Source: Gerris lacustris (Eukaryota > Arthropoda > Insecta > Hemiptera > Gerridae). From it: 64,000 nt of DNA. The position numbers were made by a program, and so were the translations under genes. Shown piece after piece: positions 11,240-20,576 of this stretch. Position 1 is the first letter of the stretch; the number at the start of each line of letters is the position of its first letter. The stretch is from contig OX578286.1 in assembly GCA_951217055.1 (NCBI GenBank), positions 40,157,437 through 40,221,436 of the forward strand, read 5' to 3'. Under the pieces are notes generated by a model. That model ran no database searches. It had not been told where the DNA came from and saw only the letters and a list, made by a program, of their open reading frames with translations.

Positions 11240-12365
11240 TTTGCCCCAGCACAATTCCAGGGAGAGAGAGAGTAGAGAAGGTTCCCTTACCTTGGGCAGT
11301 TATATACCTCGGACACTTGCCCCCAGCACAATTCTGGGGAGAGAGAGAGTAGGGAAGGTTCCCTTTCCTTGGATAGTTATGTACCTTGGACACTTGCCTC
11401 CAGCACAATTCCAGGGAGAGTGTAGAGGAGGTTCCCTTACCTTAGATAGTTATGTACCTTGGCAGTGGCGTATCCAGGGGGGGGGCACGTGCCCCCCCCC
11501 CCCCCCCCATTCTATATTGACTTAGAATGTACCCCCTCCAGACCTAGCCGCTGTATATGCCACTGTACCTCTGACACTTGCCCCAGCACAATTCCAAGGA
11601 GAGAGAGAGTAGAGGAGGTTCCCTTCCCTTGGGCAGTTATGTACCTTGGACATTGGCCCCAGCACAATTCCAGGGAGAGTGTAGAGAAGGATCCCTTACC
11701 TTGGATAGTTATGTACCTTGGACACTTGCCCCCAACACAATTCCAGGGAGAGTGTAGAGGAGGGTTCCTTGCTTTGCACAGTTATGTATCTTGGACACTT
11801 GCCCCCAGCACAATTCCAGGGAGATAGAGAGTAGGGGAGGTTCTCTTACCTTGGACAGTTATGTATCTTGGACACTTGCCCCCAGCACAATTCCAGGGAG
11901 GGAGAGAGTAGGGGAGGTTCCCTTACCTTGGATAGTTATGTACCTTGGACATTTGCCCCCAGCACAATTCCAGGGAGAGTGTAGAGGAGGTTCCCTTAGC
12001 TTGGATAGTTATGTACCTTGGACATTTGTCCCCAGCAAAATTCCAGGGAGAGTGTAGAGGAGGTTCCCTTACCTTGGATAGTTATGTACCTTGGACATTT
12101 GCCCCAGCACAATTCCAGGGAGAGTGTAGAGGAGGTTCCCTTACCTTGGATAGTTATGTACCTTGGACACTTGCCCCCAGCACCATTCCAGGGAGTGAGA
12201 GAGAGTAGGGGAGGTTCTCTTGCCTTGGACAGTTATGTATCTTGGACACTTGCCCCAGCAAAATTGCAGGAGAGAGAAAGATAGAGTAGGGGAGGTTCTC
12301 TTGCCTTGCACAGTTATGTACCTTGGACACTTGCCCCCAGCATAATTCCAGGGAGAGAGGACATT
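11240..12365. repeat. GC-richer minisatellite, about 70-80 bp units
   Basis: About 14 copies of a unit with CTTGCCCCCAGCACAATTCC, AGGGAGAG, AGGAGGTTCCCTTACC and TTATGTACCTTGGACA. Period varies through short AG insertions. Overlapping open frames on both strands are products of the repeat. A hAT-type MITE sits inside at 11463-11565. Confidence 0.95.
11463..11565. mobile_element. hAT-type MITE, 103 bp
   Basis: Starts CAGTGGCGTATCCAGGGGG and ends GTATATGCCACTG, so the ends are inverted (CAGTGGC/GCCACTG). The 8-bp flanks are TACCTTGG and TACCTCTG (6 of 8 match), as expected for a slightly decayed hAT target-site duplication, and the minisatellite resumes directly after. Internal runs of G and C. 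Confidence 0.8.
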
Positions 12366-13396
12366 TTTTCTGTGATTCTGCATTATTGTTGAACCTGGTA
12401 AAACTTTTAGCAGCCTAATAAGAAACCTCCCCTATGGTTCACAGGTTGGTTTCACCTTTTCATAACACAATACTTTCTTTCTACATCTCCGTACAAAAAT
12501 TCATCACATACAAAAATTTAAAAGATTACCATACAACAAATAAAATGTCAAAAAATCGAGATTATTCTAACCCATTACAATCTATTTAAAGTTCTTCAAA
12601 AAATATATATCTTATTTACTTAAAGATATAAGTAGCAATATAAAGTCCAAAGTCTTTGACTGATAACAAAACTTCTCTCTAACCCTTATTCACTGATAAC
12701 AGTAATAAAATCAACTTATTTGCACTTAAATAAAAAGATAAGTACATTTATGAATAAGCTGAACATGAGGATATAGATAAGTCAACTTTTATTTGCTACT
12801 ATTTCAAGATAAGACATTTTTAAAGTTGTTTTGTCTGATAACACAAGTCAAACATCTTTTTTTTTAATTATATTAAATTTAAAATAAATATTAGTTTTTT
12901 AAAAAATTAATTTATGGATTAATATATGTTTTATAATGATATAATTCTGTGATAAGATTGCTAAATATGATATGTCCTATTTTGATATTTTTTCAACAAT
13001 TTGAACCATGGATTGCCACCTTCAAGAAACTTTATTCTAGATATTTCACATATCTCGGGAACCATAATTCGTTGAGATATGTTTTGCCACCTTCTAGATC
13101 TCACTACGCCATGATCTCATGTTGCCATGTAGTTTAAAATCCCTATTTTTAAAAAAAAAAAAAATTTGGACTTATCATATTTTGCCACAATGAAAACAGA
13201 ATTGGTTTTAACTATTTATTAAAAATATTTTTGATGTTCTCTAACTTTAGTTCTGCGTTTCATTTTAGTTTATTATTATTATTTTAAATATAATATATTA
13301 TTTTATTACCACCCTTAATACTGTTATAATATGATATACTTCTACATAGAATTATTTTAAATTTTATACTGTTAGTATTTTTAAATGTTATTATTC
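12366..13396. other. AT-rich intergenic DNA
   Basis: No gene or repeat supported. Confidence 0.5.
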
Positions 13397-13662
13397 CTGA
13401 TTAAGTTTTTGGTAGAATTCATATTACAGAACGTTTAACTTTTAACAAAGGCAGACAGACAGAGAAAAATAGACTAAAGCGCCAGGACTCGAACCACGGA
13501 CCTCCCCATATGGTGGTTCGAGTCCCAACGCTGAAGTCTATTTTTCTCTGTCTTACTCCCCTTCTAAATTGTAATTATAATTTGATATAAATTAAAATTT
13601 AAACGTTCCGTTGTATGAAACGGAACGTTGTTTTATACTACCAAAAACTTAATTGAATTTCT
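13397..13662. mobile_element. Foldback element with inverted SINE pieces
   Basis: Outer inverted ends AAGTTTTTGGTAG (left) and CTACCAAAAACTTAA (right). Inside, two pieces of the tRNA-derived SINE of 13838-13969 lie head to head (13453-13498 and 13512-13551), sharing GACAGAGAAAAATAGACT and its complement. A second perfect hairpin, AACGTTCCGTT with loop GTATGA, is at about 13603-13630. Confidence 0.75.
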
Positions 13663-13837
13663 TATTGATTGTACTAGGTTCCGGTACTAATTGGGTACTT
13701 TATAATTACAAGCATTATTTCTTGGTCTAGGTCTATTGTCGTGAATGTTGACTTCTATACTTGTAGAAAAAATTTGAAATCTTAATTTCGGGACTAGGTA
13801 TTGTTATCGATACCTTACGGCAGATGAAATTATTCTT

Positions 13838-13969
13838 CAGTGTAGCTTAATTGGCTAGAGCACATGTACTGGAAATATGGGGAGGTCCGTGGTTCGAGTC
13901 CCGGCGCTGATGTCTATTTTTCTCTGTCTGCTTCCCCTTGTAAATAGTATTTATAATTTGATTTAAGTT
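13838..13969 (+). mobile_element. tRNA-derived SINE, 132 bp, with 9-bp target-site duplication
   Basis: The head has a Pol III A box (TAGCTTAATTGGCTAGAGC) and B box (GGTTCGAGTCC), ending in CGGCGCTGA, followed by a short body (GTCTATTTTTCTCTGTCTG, CTTCCCCTTGTAAAT) and an AT tail. The sequence ATTATTCTT occurs directly before (13829-13837) and after (13970-13978), a clean duplication. The T stem is poorly paired, so it is not a working tRNA gene. Confidence 0.88.
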
Positions 13970-14031
13970 ATTATTCTTTTGACATTTTATTGTTTAATGT
14001 TTGAAATTGTATATTCTTTTTGAAATTTATT

Positions 14032-14240
14032 AAGGCCCATATGCGATCAAACTAGCTTGACAAGCCAAGTTTGATCAAGAAGTTTGATGCCCTATGTCCA
14101 CCACATCAAGCCATCCAACTCACAAACTTTACCTATGCTCGTAAAGTTTGTGAGTTGCTAAGTTGTTGTTGTATGCTCTGCCAAACTTTCTTGTGAAACT
14201 GGTTTGACAAACAAGTTTAATCGTTCTTGTGGGTCTTTAC
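14032..14240. mobile_element. Small TIR element with internal hairpin
   Basis: Imperfect inverted ends (AAGGCCCATATGCGATCAAA; reverse near TTTAATCGTTCTTGTGGGTC). Internally AACTCACAAACTTTAC pairs perfectly with GTAAAGTTTGTGAGTT across an 8-base loop (14119-14158). No coding. Confidence 0.6.
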
Positions 14241-14249
14241 AATTGAAAT

Positions 14250-15360
14250 TTAAAATTTGATTTATATTTTAAATTTTATATCTGTTAATGTTAATAATTT
14301 TATATTATTATTTTTAAATTTTATTACTGTTTATTGGTTTGTCTCTCTTTACGTAACGGAATTGTCTATTGCGATCATTGGCTGAATTAAAATGTAATTT
14401 TCCCCTTGTTTTTTTTTTTTTTTTAATTGTGGTTTCTAATCTTCCCTCTTTGTTTAGTAAATTGTATTCATTTTAGTCTTGTTTGTATTGTTTTATTATT
14501 CTTTTTAGCTTTTTTTTTTTTTTATAAATAAATATGAAAACTTCAGCTTTAAACTTGACTTAGTATTTCTGTATCAATTATTTCTGTTAAATGCATGTTT
14601 AACTATTTTTATATATTGTATATTTAATTTTTTTTTTTTTTTTTTTTAAATTAATCTATTATCTACAAAAATAAATTATTATTATGAACCAGTTTAATTT
14701 TAATTAGGTATTTTTATTTTATATATATATTTTTTTTAATTAAGACAAAGTTACAGTATTATTTAGTTTCGTGTTTTTTTTGTTTTTTTTTTTTTGTTTG
14801 TGCTTCATACATTTTGGATGAAGTACTTCTGGCACTTTTGTAGAATGTTACTCCCCTTATAAAAACAAGTGTGACATTACTTTGTTTCAAAGTACAATGG
14901 ACTAAACATCTCTTTGTCTATGGGTATAATAGACAAGACAAGATAAATTAGACAAAATTTTACAAAAATAATTACGGGTAACCCATCAGATATTAAACTT
15001 TTTATTTGTTATCGGTTAATGTAATTATTTTATTTTTTATTTTATTGTTTTATGTAATTTTTTTTTTATTGTTTAATTAAATATACTTTTTTTCTGTTAA
15101 ATATTGCTTTATTTATTGATATGTACATGTTCATTTATTTATTTATTGACTTGTCTATGTTTATTTTATTTATTTTTTGAAGATAATGTAATCAATTTAT
15201 TTATTTATTTTTTTTGTCTTGTTTTTTTTTTTTGTCCCTCCTTTTCTGTGTATTTATTTATTTTCCTTATTCTTAACGGATGTAATTCTCCAGATGATAA
15301 AAGATCACCGATTATATAATAATACTGTTGGGCCTTGAGATCTAAATATGGTGATTGAAC
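14250..15360. other. T-rich low-complexity DNA
   Basis: Long T runs and (TTTA)n stretches. No gene seen. Near 14826-14870 there is a block (ACTTCTGGCACTTTTG, ACTCCCCTTATAAAAAC) resembling the ends of the element at 55645-56081. Confidence 0.5.
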
Positions 15361-15374
15361 GAGTCCTTAAGGTT

Positions 15375-15905
15375 AAAAACGGTGAAGCAGTTGTCTCATC
15401 ACACAAGAAACAATGTGTAAAACGGTGAGGCAGCTGTCTCATCATACAAGAAACAATGTGTCAAACGGTGAGGCAGCTCTCTCATCACACAAGAAACAAT
15501 GTGTCAAACGATGAGGCAGCTGTCTCATCACACAAGAAACAATGTGTCAAACGGTGAGGCAGCTCTCTCATCACACAAGAAACAATGTGTAAAACGGTGA
15601 GGCAGCTCTCTCATCACACAAGAAACAATGTGTAAAACGGTGAGGCAGCTGTCTCATCATACAAGAAACAATGTGTCAAACGGTGAGGCAGCTCTCTCAT
15701 CACACAAGAAACAATGTGTCAAACGGTGAGGCAGCTGTCTCATCACACAAGAAACAATGTGTCAAACGGTGAGGCAGCTGTCTCATCACACAAGAAACAA
15801 TGTGTAACGCGGTGAGGCAGCTGTCTCATCACACAAGAAACAATGTGTAAACGGTGAGGCAGCTGTCTCATCACTCAAGAAACAATGTGTAACTTGGTGA
15901 AGCAG
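15375..15905. repeat. 43-bp tandem repeat with palindromic CAGCTG core
   Basis: About 12 copies of ACGGTGAGGCAGCTGTCTCA, then TCACACAAGAAACAATGTGT and a short linker. Most units hold the E-box CAGCTG inside the near-palindrome TGAGGCAGCTGTCTCA; some have GCTCTCTCA instead. Confidence 0.95.
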
Positions 15906-16300
15906 CTGAGACACCATTCGTCACTCCTTCTTATTGAGTGGACCAATAAAAGAGGAGAAAAGAGAAAGGTTTCTTTAGTGGACCAATGAGAGAGCCGCTT
16001 ATATTAACTAGATGGTTTAAGATCCTAACTGGTTTTGTGATTCTTGCGTGATGAGAGCTCCACTATGATTTTATTCCATTTATCACTTTTGGTGTTTACC
16101 TTTACTTTTTTATCCTTTTCCTATCACTTCCTTCTGTCAAACTTCATTCCGAAGACCAACCTATATCTATAAAGACATGAAATTCAAGGAATAGTTTCAT
16201 ATTCTTCATGCCACACACATGAGATTTGAAACTTGCCATGGATTTTATGAGGAATATTACATGTGTGTAAAGCCACCTCTGGTGCTTAAACTCTAAAAGA
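15906..16300. other. Unannotated spacer
   Basis: No gene supported; the minus-strand open frame here has no recognisable domain. Confidence 0.4.
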
Positions 16301-16304
16301 CTAA

Positions 16305-16662
16305 GGGGGGTAACACACTTCGCCACCCGGGTAGTGTCACCCGGTCGTCAATGAGAATAAATGGAACCTGTCACACGAGGTGGCGCCACCTGCTGGGTGG
16401 CACTACACGGCCGACCGTCCGACGGTCTAGCCGCCACCCACAGGTGGCGCCACCCGGTCAACCCATTGTTTTCAATTGAGCCTGTCACACGTCGCCACCC
16501 AAGTCACGCCACTCAGCCCCTACTCATTCAATCAAATATAGGGGAAATCAAATCTGGTGCTGACTGCATCCCTCATATAAGTGGGTGGCGCAAGTCAGGT
16601 GGCGGGAGCAAGTGGCATCAACCAGGTGGGCGCTACCCGGGTGGCGAAGTGTGTCACCCCCC
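16305..16662. mobile_element. GC-rich MITE, PIF/Harbinger-like, 358 bp
   Basis: Terminal inverted repeats of 30 bases differ at one position (start GGGGGGTAACACACTTCGCC, then ACCCGGGTAG; mirrored at the right end). Both sides are flanked by TAA (16302-16304 and 16663-16665), the 3-bp TWA duplication typical of PIF/Harbinger. The body is rich in GGTGGCGCCACC-type palindromes and is far more GC-rich than its surroundings. No transposase. The near-identical ends suggest recent insertion. Confidence 0.85.
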
Positions 16663-16923
16663 TAATATGGATCAGTTATGTTCCGAAAACAAGCACACGC
16701 ACAAATTGGCTTATCTATTAGATAAGCCATCATTCCTTCTACATTTATTGGTATTGACAGAGTTTTTGCAATATTTTATACTTGTTCAAAGCGTTATTAT
16801 TAGAGATTTTAGAATTGATATTCTGAAATTGTAATTGTGGTTCACTTTCAAATGACCCTTGAGATCTGATTTATAAATTTGGGTGTAGTATTTGATTTAT
16901 AACGAGTTGTTCTATTTATAAAC

Positions 16924-16992
16924 GTCAATTTATTGACAAAATTGACCACGTTGGATCTCGTATGTAAAACTGAACAGACTTTGTTACACTGA
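16924..16992 (+). pseudogene. Truncated copy of the homeobox gene's 3' coding end
   Basis: These 69 bases translate, without interruption and ending in TGA, into a near copy of the last residues of the homeodomain exon (compare 19426-19506). Shared blocks include LDLVCKTEQ and a final LH-stop, and similarity continues about 15 bases past the stop (GAGAATA, GTTTTATCT). Relative to the real exon it lacks 12 bases (four codons) and has a few substitutions such as Ser to Leu. No homeobox or alanine run is seen upstream, so it is a fragment, lying 2.1 kb before the parent exon on the same strand. It could be a tandem-duplication relic or the last exon of a decayed paralogue. Confidence 0.8.
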
Positions 16993-17581
16993 GAATAAGT
17001 TTTATCTAAAACAAAAGTAGAGGTGGCATTTGTTGCTATGGTTTTCTACATAAGTACTCAATAAGATTGTCGTCAAAATTGTATGTTATAACATTATTTA
17101 ACCAACTAAAGTCTTGGTAGTGTAGGGATAATCAAATAAGAGTAGCATATTATAAATTATAATTACTATCTGTTTACTAAAGACAAATGAAAATTATTGA
17201 TCTGGTCAGTACTAAACATAACAACTGATTGATTTCTATACAATGATAGTTAAAATATTCTATAATTTGAGGATATTGTTATTCAAGGTGGGCAGGATGT
17301 TACATCTCTACTATGAACTTTCCTATCAGCTGATTTTAATGAAGATTTGTTAAAACAACATTATAGATGACCAATTAGTGAATTAATTTCAGTGTGTTGC
17401 CCCTTCTATTCAAGGTATTTAAGTATATCAACCAACATATCCGTACCGGAGGACCAATACACAAAAATGTAAAACATAATATCCTACGATAACTATGAGG
17501 ATACCGATTGTGAATTAAATAGAATTTGAGATTAGCGAGGGTCAGACAAAAGTAAAACATCATATTGTAAGATTTCCTATA

Positions 17582-18012
17582 CAGTGGAACCTCGATAATT
17601 CGGACTAATTGGGACCAGACACTGTCCAAATTACCGATTTGTCCGAATTTTCGAATATGCTGTAAAACAACTTTTTCGCAGACGAGAGGACCTGATAAAG
17701 GTGCGCCTGAGCTTCTTCTTTGGGTAAACCATTGTACATCGCATCTTCTAAAGGATATCATTTACGGTTCGTAACGTTTTCCGGTTTTTTTACCCCTCTT
17801 CAGAATCTAGCTTTGACGCGTATCGCAGTATGCTATCTCGTTTTCATTTTAGATGACCCCACACCATACTTTTTTGCAAGAGATCTTTCCCCCTTTCACC
17901 TTTCGGATTTTTTTTTTTTTTTATAGAAGTTCTAGTTATTAAATTTTTCAGTAGGCAGTCCGGATTTTCGAGGCTCCTGATTTTAGAGGTCTGAATTATC
18001 GAGGTTCTACTG
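17582..18012. mobile_element. pogo/Tigger-type element, 431 bp
   Basis: Inverted ends CAGTGGAACCTCGATAATTC and GAATTATCGAGGTTCTACTG, with TA on both sides (17580-17581, 18013-18014), as expected of Tc1/mariner-superfamily elements of the pogo branch. It carries a transposase remnant on the minus strand. Confidence 0.9.
17648..17740 (-). pseudogene. pogo/Tigger transposase fragment (CENP-B-type HTH)
   Basis: Reads VQWFTQRRSSGAPLSGPLVC followed by EKVVL, matching the second helix-turn-helix (HTH_CenpB) of Tigger/jerky transposases (pattern WFxQxRxxGxPxSGPxxxEK). Only this piece is preserved; the DDE domain is absent. Frame is lost on both sides. Confidence 0.85.
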
Positions 18013-18336
18013 TATTTACTTCTTCAAGGATTAGACTAATTGTTTTATGGACAACATTCTTGTTTTATACCTTAAAGAAGGAAATACAATTTTTTTAAGT
18101 TGGGAACACAATTGGTAACCTCATAGTAATCATAAAATATTATGTCTTATCTAATTGTAAATTGGTCCTCCGGTATTTGGTCAATATACATAACATCAAG
18201 CCCACCTTGAATAGAAGGGGAAACCCACCGAAATTAATTCATTAATTGGTTATCTATAAAGTTGTTTTAACAACTCTTCATTAAAAATCAGCTGATAGGG
18301 AAGTTCATTGTAGAGTTGTACTTACCCTGCGTTACT

Positions 18337-18969
18337 GTTTATATTAATTGTTGTAAAGAGCTGTCAATGGCCCTTCAAAAGTTGTTGCTTCACAGAGATA
18401 TTTTGTATTTCTGTATTTTGTCTGTAAACTAATATATTTAATTTACTATCACTCAGTGTAATGGCGTACGTGAACCCCTCTGTTATCCATATTACAATTA
18501 TAGTATTGTACCTAAAACTTAGTCCAAACCGGGATTCGATGTTTCGACTCAATGCGTATTTGTTGCAGGGCTGAATTGCAGCAGCGCCAAATCAGCCCTG
18601 AAACATTAAGTACCGGTGTGGACTAAGATAAGATTTCTGTAGGTTGTTGCTGCACAACCTGTGTCGTATTATTTCTCAGTGTCAATATTGGTAATCTCTC
18701 TCAATACCGCTAAATGTTACAGGAATACTTGTATAAGATAAAAAAAAAAAATATATTATGATTTTGTTTTAATATTTTATTTATTTATTCTTTTTTCAGG
18801 TCCTGTGTTTTTAAAACCCATTGACATTTTGACAACTGATATGGATGATCTCTACTGTTATATTTTGATTTGTATAACATCTAGAGTTCTACAGATTTAT
18901 GCACCAAATATTAATTAAACCAAAAAAAAAGGAGGTATATCTAGCTTTAAGGTTTTTTCGTGTTTTGTT
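18337..18969. other. Upstream intron sequence of the homeobox gene (presumed)
   Basis: No exon recognised. A 9-bp hairpin (CAGGGCTGA / TCAGCCCTG) lies at about 18566-18600. Confidence 0.4.
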
Positions 18970-19015
18970 CGAACATAAATATTATTAATTTTCTTCTCTT
19001 TGTTGCTTCTTGTAG
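18970..19015 (+). promoter_or_regulatory. 3' splice site of the homeobox exon
   Basis: A T/C-rich tract (TTTTCTTCTCTTTGTTGC) is followed by TTGTAG immediately before the homeodomain exon. The open frame runs backward into this tract only because it has no stop; there is no ATG, so translation does not start here. An intron just upstream of the homeobox is common in Hox genes. Confidence 0.8.
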
Positions 19016-19506
19016 GAAGTGATTGGAGTTTACAGTTCAAGAGAGGTCATCGAGTTCCGTATAAGAGACATCAGACAACGGAACTTGAAAACGAGTTTAT
19101 ACTAAACCAATATCCCGAGAGAGGGCGGAGATTAGCCATAGCTAAATCGCTCCGTTTAACCGAACGTCAAGTTAAAATATGGTTTCAAAACCGTCGTATG
19201 AAATGGAAAAAGGATCGGATGAGAGCGGGACTTTCGATTCCGACTTTAAGCCCTTCTCATAACGCATCGTCAACACCAGTTACTTCTTCAAGCACTACGG
19301 TATCGTCTCAACTAGTTATACCCAGCGGTTTCTCCACTAGCGCCAACTCTACAGAATCTACAGGAGCAACAGCAGCAGCGGCAGCTGCAGCAGTCGCTAC
19401 AGCCTTCCCTTTCCTAAACGCAATCGTCAATTTATCGACAAAATCGACCACGGATGTCGCTCCGTTGGATCTCGTTTGTAAAACTGAACAGAATTCGTTA
19501 CACTGA
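19016..19506 (+). CDS. Hox/ANTP-class homeodomain protein, last coding exon
   Basis: DNA-binding transcription factor, acting in the nucleus. The exon opens after a pyrimidine-rich stretch ending TTGTAG (AG at 19014-19015), in phase 1, so one base of the first codon comes from an upstream exon. The 60-residue homeodomain is at 19039-19218: helix 1 has QTTELENEF, helix 3 reads [13 protein letters not shown], with Gln50, Asn51 and Trp56, which is Hox-like. Its N-terminal arm (RGHRVPY) and loop (NQYPERGRR) are unusual. Downstream are a Ser/Thr-rich stretch, an alanine run near 19374-19400, and a C-terminal PLDLV that resembles a CtBP-binding PxDLS motif (inference). The stop is TGA at 19504. No YPWM-coding exon was found here. 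Best guess is a fast-evolving central Hox gene such as a ftz-like one, but orthology is unresolved. Confidence 0.93.
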
Positions 19507-20570
19507 GAATAGGTTTTATCTTTTTTTATTTATTATTATTTATTTATTCAATTTTATGTTTTTTATATATAATATTCATTTTTTATACATATATATTTGT
19601 TACATAATAAGATCTTTAAAAGTATTTAGGACAAAAACAGGTCCTTTTTTTGCGAGAATCTGATAAATTATTTTTAAACCTGTTACATTATTGGTATAAT
19701 GATGGAAAGGATATTATTATCATTATGAAATTAAAATCAGTAAGACACATTTTTATTCCACTTATGCAAAGTATATTGTTTATTTATTTAACCATATGAA
19801 AGGGGACCCTTGTATTCACTTGGTTCGATTCCCAACATCACAATATAAATGGTTATCTTCAGTTAAGTGGTTTCCATGCAGTTAAGAATGCCAATTATAT
19901 GGTTTATAGAGCTGATACACCAACCCTGTTTTCATCCATTACATGTAGTTGTAAAAGCCCCTTGGCAGGTGTAACCCTTCCATTTGGAATCAAAGCTTTC
20001 CATAAAAAAATAATTTTTATTCTTTGAATACTATTCTCTATAAAAATTTGAAAAATTTACTTCTTACTTATTAATTTAAAAAATAAATATTTAATTGTAA
20101 TTTAATATCCTTGCCATCTAGCCTTAATTTTTCAACTTGAGGAATGAATTAAAATGATATTAATTAGGTACATCAATCTAATTCATACTAATTCCCTCTA
20201 AATTTTCTTCCATTTTATTTGTAAATGTCTAATTTAAGAGTCTTAATTAAGCCTTACCTCTTTTGAAATTAGCAAATAAGCCATATAAGAAAAATGAATA
20301 TGATTATTTCACCCTGAATTAATGACCAATGAGCTATTTTATAATTAAGTATATGTCTAATCTACCCTTAATTAAAAAATAATAAGTTATATTACAACAT
20401 GAATATATATTACTATTTTAAATCAAAATGTGCGGCCATTAACTAACTCTAATCATTTAAATTATTTTTTAACCAAGTTTATTTAGAATATAGATTATGC
20501 TTCTTTCACTTTTACAATTAGGTTTATATTATTTATCGTCATTGCAAATTGAAACCATATTGACGTGATT
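19507..20570. other. Presumed 3' UTR and downstream AT-rich DNA
   Basis: Follows the homeobox stop. A candidate AATAAA is at 20082-20087. A lone B-box-like word (GGTTCGATTCCC, near 19822) suggests a SINE relic. No further gene. Confidence 0.4.
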
Positions 20571-20576
20571 AAACTA

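Larger units (their letters stand above)
17293..18336. mobile_element. Long-armed foldback element
   Basis: Arms of about 240 bp (about 17293-17530 and 18085-18336) are inverted copies at roughly 80-85 percent, sharing CCTATCAGCTGATTTT, TTGTTAAAACAAC, CCCCTTCTATTCAAGG and CCGGAGGACCAAT. The centre is occupied by the pogo element at 17582-18012. Confidence 0.85.

Noticed and set aside
11229..12284. Overlapping open frames on both strands
   Set aside because: All derive from one GC-richer minisatellite.
13838..13912. Functional tRNA gene
   Set aside because: A and B boxes are present but the T stem does not pair, and the unit has a SINE body and target-site duplication.
15375..15905. CRISPR-like array
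   Set aside because: Units are contiguous with no unique spacers, and the DNA is eukaryotic.
16361..16834. 157-codon open frame
   Set aside because: Its first two thirds lie in the GC-rich MITE, and the rest has no recognisable domain.
12366..18990. Upstream homeobox exon with a YPWM hexapeptide
   Set aside because: No reading of YPWM followed by a splice donor was found.
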